Below are positions 42,125 to 54,916 of a stretch of DNA of 64,000 nucleotides, one piece after another. The position numbers and the translations under genes are program-made. Source of the DNA: Daphnia pulex (lineage: Eukaryota; Arthropoda; Branchiopoda; Diplostraca; Daphniidae). Where the stretch lies: the NCBI RefSeq assembly GCF_021134715.1, contig NC_060021.1, positions 744,001 through 808,000 on the forward strand, written 5' to 3'. The notes under the pieces are model-generated. The model saw nothing but the letters and a program-made list of their open reading frames with translations, was not told where the DNA came from and made no database searches. The first letter of the stretch is position 1. Each line of letters starts with the position of its first letter.

Positions 42125-44352
42125 TTAGTAGCATAAGAAAATGAGAAATTCAGTATTAGATATGACTGTCGCATTGTGGACATCCACCGCCTCACAGATG
42201 TAAGACCCACAATCTTGGGGTTTCAATTGGCGGATGGTCAGGTAAGCCGAGTCGGAAACGACGGACACTCCATAACGGGGATCCTATCAAATGAAATTAA
42301 TTAAAGTATAGAACAAATTAAATATTTCTAGATAATAATTTACCTTGTGGATCATTTGAGTTCCAAAAGCGATCGGTGTTTTAATTGTAGATTCCAGCAA
42401 ATTGTTTTGCGTTTCGGCCACACTTCTGTGTTGCGTTTTGTACCATTGAAACTCCTGCATTGTAATAAAACAAATAATTATGACTAGACATTTTACGAAG
42501 AGGTAACTTTTTTAAAAGTTGACAATGTCTTTATAATAATCTAGGTTTAGTATTTCACGCTTTCTGATGCGGAAGGTCCTTTAGCTACCAACCATTAGAA
42601 AAACGAAATCGCCAAAAAGGTTTTTTCCATCTTTGAGACTGACATCACAAAAAATGTTAACTTTCTTGCACGTCGTCTAGACGAGCTTTCTTATTATGCA
42701 AGTAAGAAACTTCTAATTTGCAAGTTGTGAAAATACTAGCAGGTTTCAAGAATTAGGAGTCAAGATGTAGTAACAGCTAAGGAAATGCTTCGTCAATCTA
42801 AAAGAATAAGATGAACAGAAGTGCAATATAAAAAGATATTGTGTTGTTGCGTTCAACCATCCAGCACACGTTCTCCCTGGACATTTCTCTTTCGTTTTTA
42901 AAAAACAGAAGGAAAAAGTCGAACGAAACCATTGCCACTTATTATTTCGCCTCCGGTTTAAGGATAAACTAATGGCGTGTGTTTCACTAATTAAAATCTA
43001 AGAATGAAATCGTTTAAAGTTCCATTTGGGCCCCCATTTTTCACTCTTCCAAACTATCCAACAATTTATTATTTAAATGGAGTTTTTTCGTGGCGTTATT
43101 ATATAACTTGAAGCACAGCATATACAGACGTGGGTAATGCAGCACCCCATTACATGCATCGCACGTTCTCCGCCTACAGCGCCAGCGCTGGAGAAAGTGT
43201 TGGAGAAAGTAAAAATCCCCCGGCTGTGTCTATCGCTGCCGCTTTTGGAGTTGCTGGCCGCTCTTCAAATACTATTCTTCAATTTAGGTGATGGCTTTTG
43301 GCTATATGCAGTCCATAGATAACCACATGTTTTTTTTTTCGCATTGCCAGCAATGTAAATATCCCTTTTCACGCATAAGCAAACAGCAATATCCATTTCC
43401 GTGCTGGGACATGCGTAGAAAGCCGCAGCACACTATCTACACAGCTGGTTCACTATATATTTCTCCTGACCAACACAACTTATTGCCACCCATAAAATGT
43501 TTCTTTTTGGACATGACGGAACTTTCCTCGAACAAGAAAATGTAGGCTAAAAATTAAGTTACGCTCTAACATATCCGCTCTTAAAGTAATTTAAGTAATA
43601 GCCAAATAATTCAATGCAATAATTGGAAAATTCAAATTTACCACTGGTTGCTGAAGTTGCTGCTGCTTTGGCCAAGAGCAGGTAATGGTCAAGTCGTGCA
43701 GCAGTTTAGGGCAAGATGAAGTTCTGGTTAGCAGCCGATAAGGTTTGGCCACCGATTTTTTGACAATTAAAGATGGAGACTGTTGCTGGCGACTCTGAAT
43801 ATTCACCGCCTGTTTGATGGGCTTCGAGTAAGGCCATGGCCAGCGATCCTGAGCAGGACTACCAGTGACCGAAGTACCGATGGGAGATTGATTAATCTCT
43901 GGGCTTTTGGCCTGTCTGACGATAGTGGTGTGATCGGGATTCAAATTAGGTGAATTGGCCCTTCTCCCTTCAGTTTGAGCCGCCGGTGGAATGAATTCGG
44001 AATGCGGAACCGGCGAAAAATTAGGGACGAAAAACTCATCCGCATCCAGGAAGCGAATTTTAGAGACGCCAACTGCTCCACTGTGAGGCGAAGAAGCCAA
44101 AGTCGGACTGGGATTGGCTGGCCGGAAACTGGCCACGACCGGCGATTGGATGGAATGCTGCTGGTCGTTGTCTTCCGATTGCGATCGGAAGAGAATATCT
44201 TTCAACGATCGGTACTGAACTAAATCCCTGCTCGTTTCCACCGGGAAAAAGACATTGGGCGCCACTGATTGGATCAACACTGATGCGATAAGAACAAACA
44301 GCAGCAGCAGCAGCTTAGAAAATACGGCGACGTAACACACGGAAGAGGACAT
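42125..44352 (-). CDS. Secreted protein with a long disordered N-terminus and one Ig-like domain
   Basis: Exons 44352-43642, 42454-42344 and 42283-42125 are all phase 0 and give 326 aa. The start MSSSVCYVAVFSKLLLLLFV is a signal peptide; an upstream in-frame ATG at 44457 would bury it, so 44352 is preferred. Residues about 35-205 are Pro/Ser/Gln-rich and look disordered. The C-terminal part forms a single V/I-set Ig fold: LTITCSW (first Cys), FQWYK (C strand Trp), FGTQMIHKDPRYGVS, then AYLTIRQLKPQDCGSYICEA (the D-x-G-x-Y-x-C signature). It resembles arthropod cell-surface Ig families (Dpr/DIP, beat). There is no second domain, and no TM segment or GPI signal, so it is probably secreted. The first intron (about 1.2 kb) is long for this region. 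Confidence 0.75.
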
Positions 44353-47300
44353 GCTATTGACTTGCGCTGCACAACTCTTCTCAAGACGTTCTGACGAGAA
44401 AGCTGTTGCTTTACAAGTCCAGCAAAGCCTGCAGGATGACGGCGACAGCACACACACTCACAAACATTCAGCCCGGAGATGAAAGTCGCCTCTTAGCTCT
44501 TGTTGTTGTTGTACACCCTGTTGTCCGATGGAATCGAGTTGAAATGCTTACAAAAGGGAGGGGGCAGTGCTGCGGAGAAAGTTGACTTGGATGATATTGT
44601 ATGTATTTTCACTTGTGTATTTCTTTATACAAGCCAAGGTACCTCCTTTTTCACAAGACAAAATAATCTGAAAAAAAAATTCCCGGAAAAAATTCGCGGT
44701 GAACGCAACAGTAAATCAAAGTCTGAAATCGAAAAGAAATTGGTTTCACGTTACCTTTTTTTTTTCGTTCGACCATTTAGGAGCTATAAAAGCAAACAAT
44801 CGGGCTGTTATCAAAAGAAAATTCTTTAAACTCAAAAGAGAAAACTTTAATTCCATACAGCTAGTTTTTAGTGAGATTATTTACTTAATTGAATTAAAAT
44901 AGAAATAACTAGCCAATTTTATTTTATGGGTGTTTAGAGAAACGTCATATCCACTAAGGATTAATTTTCCGGGAGCGGGAGTTTCAATTCTTGTCAATTT
45001 AGTTTGATACCACTTGGGCCACTGTGCACACAGAAAAGCTATATGGAGAATAAACTTACATACATGTTGTTTTGTCACTACAATATGTGAAACCAAATGA
45101 GCTTTGAGAAGAGAAACTTGTCGGTTGCGCTCGGCACATGACCAAGCAATCGACCGCATACTTTTTGTTAAAAAATACAACCCATATATTGATTGATGAT
45201 ATGATTGGATTTATATAGTACAGATATTATACGTTGGGTGAATTTGTCTATCGTTTCCCATAGAGAAAAGCTAATCTAGAAAATAACCAATAATACAGGT
45301 TGCTAGTAATGCCGAGTGATTTGAGTCCAAAGAGAAAGTAACTATATGGTAGTCATCATGTGGTAGTCACCATAGCAGTCGTCAACTACATATTGTTTAC
45401 CAGTTTATTGATTATAAGAAATGCAAAAATGAATAATAGAAAATTTTTTAATGTCGAAATAATAAGAAAGATTTTCTGACATTAGCAAATAAAAATCTAA
45501 ATTGCTACCTTTAGAAGATTAGAAGTAATGAAATCCGCAACGCTGAAGGAATAAATGAACGCGAAAACGGAAACCCTTTAGTGTTTTGCGTGAGTTTTGA
45601 CTAGATTATACGTAAATTGATAACTTATTATAAATTACTATTTTTTCTAAACCTTTGGAACGGAGCAATCATCTATGTTAGTCCATAGCAGCATGATAGC
45701 AGGTCCTTAGTCGTTCAAGTCCCTGCTCCCTGGGCGGGCATCCCAGACGTTTTCCAATCCAGATTTAATTCTTATCCATTTATTTATATTTTCGTGATAT
45801 GTGCTATTTACAAAATATGATACTGTTACAGGTTTATTAAATTTTTAATTGGTTAGAGTTTAGGTGCGCAACGAGAAGATTGCCCTAATGCCCTACTCCA
45901 GCAATGTCTTTGATATGAGGCTCAGAGGTGGCAGCACTTGCACGAGCAGACTGATGTTTACAAAATAAGTCACACCGACTCGGCATCGTCTGCAGCAAAA
46001 AAAAAAAAAAAAAAAAACTACTAAACTCTTTTGGCCAATTGTCATCCACTAAAGGTTTGTTAAATTAAAAACTAAGCTTATAGTCTTTGTTTGGCATTTG
46101 TCATCTCTTAACCAGCATTTAGCCATGTAACGGTTATTTCTTATAAAAAGGTTTTCACTAGGTTTTTATTCCTTTGCTGTTCTGCCTTATGGATCCTAAT
46201 CAGCTTCAATCTTTTTGGCTTCCAATAATATTTGAAGCTGGAGCACAAATGGAAGAAATTGACAAACAACAGCAATGGCAGGTAAATTTGTGCAAACCAT
46301 AATTATATTCTCATTCAAATGATTAATCATGCTGAAATTACAAAGATTGTAGCTGCCATGTTAGGATGCAGTTCTCATCTTGAATGGAACCTAAAATGAT
46401 TGCATCACCTCCCTGGTCCAATCCATCTCTGCTCCCGCTGCATTGACCGATGTCTAAAACCGAATATGTGGAGCGCTGCATGAAGCAAACTTAATTTATT
46501 CACAACACTATAATGATGCTTTTTTTGCTGCTGAATGATGATTTTTTAATTATTAAAATTTCTTTAACATGACTACAGACTGCACAAAAACTGAGTGATC
46601 ATCACTTATTCTTTTATTCCCTTATTCATTTACATTGCGTGTAAAACATTTTTATACAGTGTCTTGGAAATTTGCAACTTGCATCAGTCCTACGTTAAAA
46701 TTTACCTACTAGGATTGTGACCCGGCTATATGTGCGTAGACCTGATTCAGCTGACGGCTTTGGGGATTTTTATGTGATACCAAAATTTATGTAGCTAGCA
46801 AATTTCGAAAAAAATAAATAAATTGTGTTGGCATCTCCGCTGAATATCTGACCACATTCAATGATGAGCTAAAGCTTCATCGGGCACGGCATGGGAGGAA
46901 ATAAGGTTCTTTGAACGAGTTGCAGTCTTTTTCTTAACCTGGAATTCATCCCCTGGTTAAAGTAGTTTGTAACATCATACGGATGGCAGCTCTTAAATGT
47001 ACCAGAAGGAAAAGTGCCCACTCTCTTCTACTGAGTATTAAATAATTCCATGGTAGTAATAGTCTATAACAAGCATTATATCATTTTTTCATTGTCACTG
47101 TTTCAGGAGTTTTTCGGGGTGTACACGAATTACTTGTTAGATCCAAGTTGGTATTTCGCCTGAAGGAGGGATTAGCCTACTATATGCAGTTGTCTGTGCT
47201 TTTTGGCGACGCATCAGAGATGTTCGACAGTTCGAGTATTCCGCTTCATTTGTCGGTTAAGTAATATTTGCGTATTCAACATTTGTACGTTATCCAATAG

Positions 47301-47483
47301 TGTTTTACGTACATCATCAGGGTACTATTAAGTCAGAAAACATAACTTGAGCTATAATTTTGTTAAAATTGAAAATTAAGTTTATACATATCACAGAAAA
47401 TCTAATTATTTCAAATCTAAATTTTTTGTTTGAAACAGGAAAAGTAAAAAAAAAAAAAATGTATGAATTAAAAATTCACAATC
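44353..47483. other. Mostly gene-free; two exon-like segments and an A21 tract
   Basis: No complete gene. 46189-46281 (plus) starts MDPNQLQSFWLPIIFEAGAQ and ends at TGGCAG|GTAAAT like a first exon. 47107-47264 (plus), after TACTGTTTCAG-like sequence, reads FRGVHELLVRSKLVFRLKEG...LHLSVK and a stop. Their phases do not fit directly, so a middle exon would be required or they are remnants. An uninterrupted run of 21 A at 45997-46017 follows a weak B-box-like GTTCAAGTCC (about 45713), perhaps a retroposed SINE tail. Confidence 0.3.
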
Positions 47484-48418
47484 TCAAAGTTCTGGCCAAT
47501 CAAACTGAGGCATTCGGTAAGTATCATTATCAAGTTCTAGACGTGAAAGCCTGGGTCCAAAGTAGTTAATTATATAATGAGATCCATCAGCAGGTCCAAC
47601 AGTTTGAGTAGCAATCAATATGATGTCCACAATTTGACCTATTTTTAGGTTAATGTTATTCAAATGTTTATTAAATGTTGTATAAAAATATTACCTAGAA
47701 ACATGCAACCCAATGTGCACAGTTTAAAAAGACCTATTGCTGGGTACCCCAGGTAGAATCGATCAGCACCAAACATTCCAAGAAACACTGAGAGTAGCAA
47801 CGATGTCTCAAATGAGTATCCATTTCTGAAATATATAAATAATCAATACTGGTAAAATAGATTGCAACATAACATTTGCATAGGTGTGCAACTAAAGGTA
47901 AATTTGAAATTTCATACGTCCATAAACATGGAATTTCTTTTGGAAAAGTGTTGTTTCCACTCTCCACACATTGGATCCCATCTGCTGCCATGCATATAGC
48001 TGTGAACAACAATACAGATTAGTGTAAATTTATTGTTACAATTCAGTCTTTATAGATATATTTCAATAGACTTCATTCAACAGAAGAAACAAACAAGTTT
48101 CTTCATTGTATACAAAATAACAGGCCCCTCTGAGTAAATTACAGGCTCTATTCTAGTGTTGTATGATGTCAACAAATAATTATGTTTTATTAGGTGGTAA
48201 AATCATATACTGTGAGCCAAGTTGTTTTTGCTACATCCTTTAGGCTGTTGAGTTGACGGATCGATTTCGGGACTGCAGAAATACTGCTCCAGTTGCAAAG
48301 ACGAACAATTGGTTTCAAAGGTACTGGTTGAAAATGTACGAACTTCACTTTCAACACCTTGTAATGTTCTTAGAAACACAAAAAACACGATTAATGAAGA
48401 AACACGAGAAATCGGCAT
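47484..48418 (-). CDS. TM2D1: TM2 domain-containing protein 1
   Basis: Exons 48418-48211, 47999-47918, 47825-47695 and 47638-47484 join in phase to 191 aa. MPISRVSSLIVFFVFLRTLQG is a signal peptide. The Cys-rich ectodomain follows (NCSSLQLEQYFCSPEIDPST...GCSKNN, ICMAADGIQC, KEIPCLWT). The TM2 module comes next: GYSFETSLLLSVFLGMFGADRFYLGYPAIG with the DRF motif between two helices, then IVDIILIATQTVGPADGSHY. The tail IINYFGPRLSRLELDNDTYR matches TM2D1 rather than TM2D2 or TM2D3. Family members act at the membrane in Notch-linked phagocytosis pathways in flies (almondex relatives); human TM2D1 was described as an amyloid-beta-binding protein. The upstream Met (48511) lies before the signal and is rejected. 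Confidence 0.88.
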
Positions 48419-48673
48419 GATTTGAAAAGAGCACTTTTGATCATAATAAACGATAATAATTTCATGGTCTGACAGGCGATATATTATCAGATAATAATCG
48501 ATTTCGTACATAACGGATACCGATTGATACTACCACGCCATCTAGCAGTTTAACGAACAACTATGCACCTGAGTCCAGCCCAAGGGGGGAAATCAAAAAG
48601 ACCCTTTGAAAAAAGGAGGCAGACCGCAGAGCCGCTGAGCTGAAGGCGTCAAATGAACTGGCAGTCATCGGAG

Positions 48674-49691
48674 TAGTGATGGCAACCTAGTTTTTTTTGA
48701 AAACTAGGTATTACTATTACTAAATACCTAGTATTTGAGAAAAAGTAGGTATTACTAGGTAGTAATACCTAGTAACAAAATAAATTAAACTAGGTATCGG
48801 AAAAAAAAACTAGGTTTTTACTATTACTAGGTATAAACTAGGTAACTAGGTAAAGTAACTAACTAGGTAAAAATACCTAGTTACCTAGTTACCTAGTTTG
48901 GATATTTCTCTGTTTATACTTCGAAATTACATAAACAACACAAATACAAAACTTGCAACTGAATTTTTTTCTTTTTATTGCAATTTCTGTCCCGCTAAGA
49001 TCAATGATAGGATAGAAAGGACTAACGACTAAGCGATAAGAACGGAAATTGAAAATTAGAGACTGAGAATTCAGATTCAGAAGTCAAAGTTTTTGTTGAA
49101 TCGGCAAAGTGTTTGCGATTCTACCAAGACAGGGGAGACATTTATTTTCTTGCCTTTGCAAGAAAGACCACTACACGAAAAAAGACGCTCTGCAGAGGCA
49201 GAAGTAGCTGGCATGGCGAGATACTGCACGTAATCCCCGATTTTCAGACATTTTAGGGCGGGGCCTGTCAGAATTGTGAAGTGAAACAGAGCCATCTAGG
49301 CTCTCAAAAGTAGCTGAGCGTAGTAGCTGACACACTCACTAGAGCGCTCATTCCAGTTTCCAAATCGGACCACGTTCACCCTGAAACCGGGATTGGGAAG
49401 CCAACACAGCCGTGAACCGACCAGGCATCTATAGCTATGCAGAAACCAAAGAAGCCTAGTAAAATGAAATAAAAGCAGAGTTGCCATTTATTTGACAATG
49501 CTGCAAAAAAATGGAAAATACCTAGGTAATTACCTAGGTAATCATTTTTCAAAAACTAGGTATTACTATTACTAGGTATACCTAGTAATAGATTTTTTCC
49601 CGAAAACTAGGTAAAAGTAGCTGAAAAAAAACTAGGTATTACTAGGTAACTAGGTAATACTAGGTATTACTACCGAGTAATGCCACCACTA
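48674..49691. mobile_element. hAT-superfamily DNA transposon remnant (1,018 bp) with 8-bp target duplication
   Basis: Ends TAGTGATGGC (48674-48683) and GCCACCACTA (49682-49691) are imperfect inverted repeats of the hAT type (TAGnGATGGC). They are flanked by a perfect 8-bp direct repeat CATCGGAG (48666-48673 and 49692-49699), the hallmark hAT target duplication. Both subterminal regions are filled with CTAGGTA/TACCTAG motifs. Inside is only a short piece of transposase on the minus strand, so the copy is internally deleted and non-autonomous. Confidence 0.93.
49077..49295 (-). pseudogene. hAT transposase C-terminal dimerisation (hATC) fragment
   Basis: The frame contains YLAMPATSASAERLFSCSGL followed by KKINVSPVLVESQTLCRFNK. 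This is the hATC signature (A-x-P-A-T-S-A-S-x-E-R-x-F-S, then L-x-P-x-x-V-E). The catalytic part is missing, and the other internal frames show no transposase similarity. It identifies the element that carries it but cannot make an active enzyme. Confidence 0.85.
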
Positions 49692-50081
49692 CATCGGAGT
49701 ATGTTATGTGAGTGACCCCGCAATTTTTCTCATATATGCCTTGCTTTTATTCTTTTAATTTGTCCTTTTCTCAGGTGTAATTTGTAAGTGTCATTTTTAT
49801 ACCTTATCGCTCCCTTGCAGTTCTAAATCATATATCTTTTTGGAGAGTTATAACTTCTAACATTTGGAATTATATTTTTTGCATCAGCCATCAGAGCCAT
49901 CAAGTTGCATGTTAGAAGTTTGTTTTAAGTGTAACTCAGTTTCTAATTCTTGATCCTTCCATTAATTTTCCCATACATTCATGCTACATGAAATCTATTA
50001 TCATTTTTCTTACTTGTATTGACTGTTTTTTTTTCTTGTGGTTAAGGTAAAAATCAGATAACTGGCCAAACCATTTGAAGG

Positions 50082-53000
50082 ATGGGAAGTTTTGAAGATG
50101 TTATGCCTCGGGGAGCATCACACAATATGCCTGGTGTCTTGGAAAATGGTCTTGTTCCCTATGTCCAAAGCACTGGAGTTGACAAAGAACGCCTGTTCAA
50201 AGCTGTTAATCTTCAGAAAAAAGGTGCTGAAGTTGACTTTGCAAATGGGGAAAAACTGTTTTTCGATAGAACTACCTCAAATCCTCTAAAAGTTGACAAA
50301 CTTGGAGACATTCCAATTCCAGTTTCTGTTAAGGTATTGATTACTGATTCAAAAACTATTATGGTAATTGTGTTAATAATTCAAATTGGAACAGGATATT
50401 CAAAGGCTTAAGGAAAAATCTGATTTAGGACTGTATGGAAAAGGATTAAATAGCTTTTACGACTCCTCAAAAAGATTGGCCTTACAAATTGATGCTTCAA
50501 AACTAACCTCAACTATTATCGATGATCTCAACTTGCTGTCAATGGTTATGCGTCATCTAGACCTGCCTTCTGATTTGATGAATGTTCAAGCAAATCTTCA
50601 CCAATTGATTTTATATGAATCAGATGGCCATTACCAGTGTACCTCAGAGTCAGAGAAAGAATATGGTATGTAGATATCATGCTTATGTTTTATAAAACGA
50701 TTGATTTCATTTCCATTTGACGGTTTAGGTTCGTTTGGCACTACTGTTCTTCAGTTACCCGTGGAAGGTGGTCATGAAGGTGGACGTTTCAAAGTGCAGT
50801 ATCGAGGAGAAGAACAAGTGTTTGACAATCATCAAGACAGCGATCGATGTTTTTACGCATCGTCTTTTTATGGAAATTGTCAGCATTCAATGGAACCCAT
50901 AACAAAAGGAGCAAAATTGACGTTAGTCTTTGATCTTGTTTGGACAAATGCCAAGAATATAATTCCGCAAGATTTCCCTGTCTTTCTTACCGCCTTGAAG
51001 GATATTAAAGAATCTCTCCCAACTTGGATTCGTAATCGAAGAGGTCATAAACAAAACAAAAATCCCAGAAATGACACGTTGCCAAACGACGCGGACGCAT
51101 CATTTACTTTTGAAGCCTTAACAGTCGCTTGGTCGTCTGAAAATCATTCAACCGAAAAACTTGATTCAAATTCTTTGCTGTTGGAAGCTGAAGAAAACAC
51201 TTCTGAAATTGTAAGCACGGAAGGTGCTACCTCTAAATTGTCCGAAAATTGTAATGATAATCATCACGACCAAACTCAACAGCAAACATCGTTGGGCGTA
51301 TCGATTCAGGATGGTGTATGCAACACGGGAGTAAATGCTTGTAACGAGGATCAAGACGAAAATCAAGACGAGGAAGATTCTGAAGTGAATGAAGTCGGGA
51401 CTTTCAAAGAAAATGTTTTGTACTTTGTTCTCGAAGGAAAATATGTCGAAGATGATTTCACGTTTCGTCGACTCCAAAGAAAAGATCGGGAATTGGCGCA
51501 ACTTCTTCAATGTTGTGGTTTTCTCGACACACATTTAGCTGTGGTTACCAAAACCGTTTCCACAACTCGCACTGACTATGATCCGTATGATTCATGTGGA
51601 TGTAGGGACGACTCTGATCACGAGAAAAGAAAATCTACCACCAAAATTTCGCGATGGATAGACTCAAAAGATGTTTCCAAGAAATTGAGCATGGATTTAA
51701 ATTGGAAGAAGCAGTGTGTTGGACCTCTTAGAAACTTGCCTACATCAGACAGCGAAATAACTGACTCGGAGGATGAATTTGGAGGATGTGGTTATTGGAA
51801 TACGACCACTACTGAAGAACATTCATACTATTTTGTATTGGTTATTTGGCCTAAGCATCAATCGGTTCAAATGTATTGTCGCTATGGTCTTCACGCACTT
51901 CTAGAACACATGGAAGTTAAAAGTTCGTCAACTAGTTGGCTTAAGAAAAACCAACAGAATGCTACTGAGAATTTACGAACGATCATTTCTTTTTGCTCCG
52001 CTGATCCTTGGAAGGTGTGGACCCAAACAAGATTAGCAAAAGGTGAATTGACTCAAAGATTGCTTCGTCTTTGTATTGTTTTTCGAGCGCGTGAGGAAGG
52101 TCTCAGTCTCTTGAAGATTATTGCATCCGATTTTCCCTTGCCACAAGATCGAGTCAGCAGCATGCAAGGAACTTTTGAAGGTATCCAAACAGAACAAGTT
52201 GCTAAGGCGATTGCTGAGTTGGAATGTCTAGTCATTGGTAAGATTAATTCCCTATTCTTCATGACTTTTGTTCTATCTTATTACTTTTGTTTAATTACTT
52301 ACTGTTTGTAATAGGTTGGAAGGATTCCGCTGATCTAATTCAGAAAATGATTTCTCCTGATCGAATCGTCCAGCAGCTGGTACCGATAATCAGTTTAGCT
52401 CAGCACTTGTTGAACTTTCATTGCTTAGAGGGAGCGGTATTAGTTGGAGATCGCATTTTGTCCTCATTGATCAACTTTAACAAGCAGCAGACCCAGAGGT
52501 TAAAACAATCGGAAATCCAAAGTTACGTTGAGTTTATGATTTCGTTGGAAGAAAATGCCAAGACTGCAAATCCTCAGAGAGCCAAGTCGTTTACAACTCT
52601 ATTCTCAAAACTGGAATCCTCAATTCAGTGCAACCTGGTTCTGGAGATGGAAGCTCAAGTTCGTTCACGGTTCAAGAACTCGGTATCTTGCAACAACATG
52701 TTCCAGGAATTGTGCAAAGCCCTGCCTCTTTGTGATCTTCGTTCTCCGTTTATTAAGGAGAATGCGATAGTTGAGTTGATGTGCTGTTACTTCAGGATTG
52801 GAAACGAAGAATTGCTTCAGACTCTGATATCTAAAATTTTCCACGTTCCAGCCAACCCTGGAGAAAACAATTCTCTTTCTTCGGAGGAAGTTTTGAAAAA
52901 AGTTATTTCATCCCCACTAATATTGGAATTGGCGTTATCTTCTGAAATAGGCCTGTCTGTTGTGCTATCGCTAGTTGATAAACAGCTAATTTCTATAACG

Positions 53001-54593
53001 ATCCAGCTCCAACAAATTCTTCGAGATAAGGCTCAGTCGCCAGCAAACGTTAATAGATTGTACCAGCGGAGCGAAAGTCAACTACTCCTTAGTTTATCGT
53101 CCTGTCTTCGAATTGTAATTCGCGTAGAAAAGAATTCCAGCAACTACACTGCGCAACGATCGTCGTCAATTTCATCACTGCTGTCGAAGCTGAGTGTCCA
53201 GCAGCTAACCACCGTCTTGAATGATATATTTAAATCAAGCTCCAGACATTTGAAAAAACTTTCGTCAACCGCCACAATTATTCGTCAAATTTGCGATCTC
53301 CTGATTTCGCGATTGAATGCAAAAACGTCTTTTATGCTTAGCAAAAGCACTATTCTTCAGACGGTAAAGGCCTTAATTGAGGTGAACGACGAGTCACTTA
53401 CACAAACTTTGTTCAAGCAATTTTGCGAAAAGGATGGAATAGGAATATGGAGCAAACAAAACAAATCTGGCTTATTCCGCGATATTCTTTCTTCCCCTGA
53501 CGTGTGGGGGAAATTGGATTCCACATCAAGGCAGCTAATCATGAAATCCTGTGCTTCGCTTATACATTCTCGGATTGCGGAAATTATCAAATCTCTGAAT
53601 TCCCTTACTGGATCTACTACCACCCAAAACCAATCTTTACGGAAACTAGTGATCGAAGGCATAGTCGAATGTGTTCAACTTTTCTTTTGGGGAGAGAAGA
53701 ACAGATTTGATTTAGAACAAAAGATCACCGCCGAAGCCTTTCAACCACTTATCATGAAACTAAATTCTTCTGTACTTTTGGAACTTGTATTGCAGCTCTA
53801 CAAATCGGAGTCTGATGCCCGTCCCAACATCAAGAAATTTCCCATCTGCATGGATTGGTATCGCACCATATGCAGAATCTTGTTCACTGTGGAGTTTGTG
53901 TCGCTTGTCAACTTTGAAGTAGCAACCCGCATCGTTAATTGCCTCTTGTGGCTTGAAGATGAAGAATCTTGGAAACAGTTCACACAGAGTGTTTGCAAAA
54001 ATTTTCTTTCATGGCGAGGCAATCTTTTTGTGCAAATCTTGTTGAAGGATCTTTCTATCCAGCGAGCACTTAAAGATTTCGCTCCTGCTTTTGCTGCTTT
54101 CGTGCACATCGTAGACCACTGGGCTCAGCGCACCGAAAAGCTGAAAGAACCGGCATTTAGCTGGCAGCAGTCCAAAGCCGTTGTACCGAATTATCCTGAA
54201 GTCCAAGCCTTTCTTCGTTCACCTCAAGAGTCTATGGCCTACATGAAATTTGGTGGAATTGCCGAGGCTCGTCGTTTGGCCAACAGTCTTAATGCCCTGG
54301 GACAGTCTAACAATTTCAGTGTTTCAGTTACTACGTCTGGAAGTGGAAAAAATTCTCGGTGTGACATTGTGAAAAATCGAAATCACTTTGAACGCAGAGC
54401 ACGAGATTTTTTTAGCAGGAAAGCTGAATTGATTGAATTGGTAAAACTTCGTAACCGCCTCGGACAAGAAATTGCTCAAGCGGAACAATTGGCTGCTGCG
54501 ATTTCTTCAACACCAATTATAACTGACGAGGTCTGTGTCGTCCCTCCACCTAAGCGTCCCAAGCTCGACATACCTGTAATTGAACTCGAATGA
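50082..54593 (+). CDS. Large 2OG-oxygenase-fold protein, tandem copy 1 (probable pseudoenzyme)
   Basis: Exons 50082-50333, 50395-50665, 50729-52237 and 52315-54593 give 1,436 aa. Residues about 150-245 resemble the prolyl-4-hydroxylase-like 2OG/Fe(II) fold seen in large uncharacterised eukaryotic proteins: ANLHQLILYESDGHY, SFGTTVLQLPVEGGHEGGRF and CQHSMEPITKGAKLTLVFDL. The distal His (H227) and a Lys ten residues later (K237; collagen P4Hs also use Lys) are kept. Where an HxD pair is expected (GHYQCTSESEKEYGSFGT, residues 162-179), no such pair exists (T-S-E instead), so iron binding is doubtful. An acidic Glu/Asp/Gln linker (about 420-435) follows, then a second half of about 800 residues, Leu/Ser-rich and apparently helical, with no known domain. 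The C-terminus PPPKRPKLDIPVIELE is an NLS-like basic motif. Its polyadenylation signal is AATAAA at 54689. Confidence 0.85.
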
Positions 54594-54688
54594 AGACATG
54601 TTTTGTGTTGTTTTATTTTTTTTTAACTAAGAATTCTTGTTTGATTTCATCAGCCATTCAGTTTTAACTCAGAATGTATTTTTGTTTG

Positions 54689-54694
54689 AATAAA
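54689..54694 (+). terminator. Polyadenylation signal, tandem copy 1
   Basis: AATAAA about 95 nt after the stop, conserved in position and context in copy 2. Confidence 0.7.
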
Positions 54695-54916
54695 AACTTC
54701 ACTCGTTGTCTTTTCTAAATCTTTTCTATTGTTTTAATTTTTAGCTGTTGGATGTCGTGAAACAAACCCCGTATTTCTTTCTGGATTATATGTCGAAAGC
54801 ATTATTTCCTTGCTCGAAGCAGCGACGTTTAGTAATTCACATTAAGGGGAAAGTTTATTTTCTGTTTGGAGGAGAGATTTAACGGTTGGGTTTCTACTAA
54901 TTTACGGACGTACGTA

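Noticed and set aside
45690-46017. Possible SINE with B-box-like motif and A21 tail
   Set aside because: A-box to B-box spacing is too short, no target duplication is seen and no second copy is present, so I report only the A tract.
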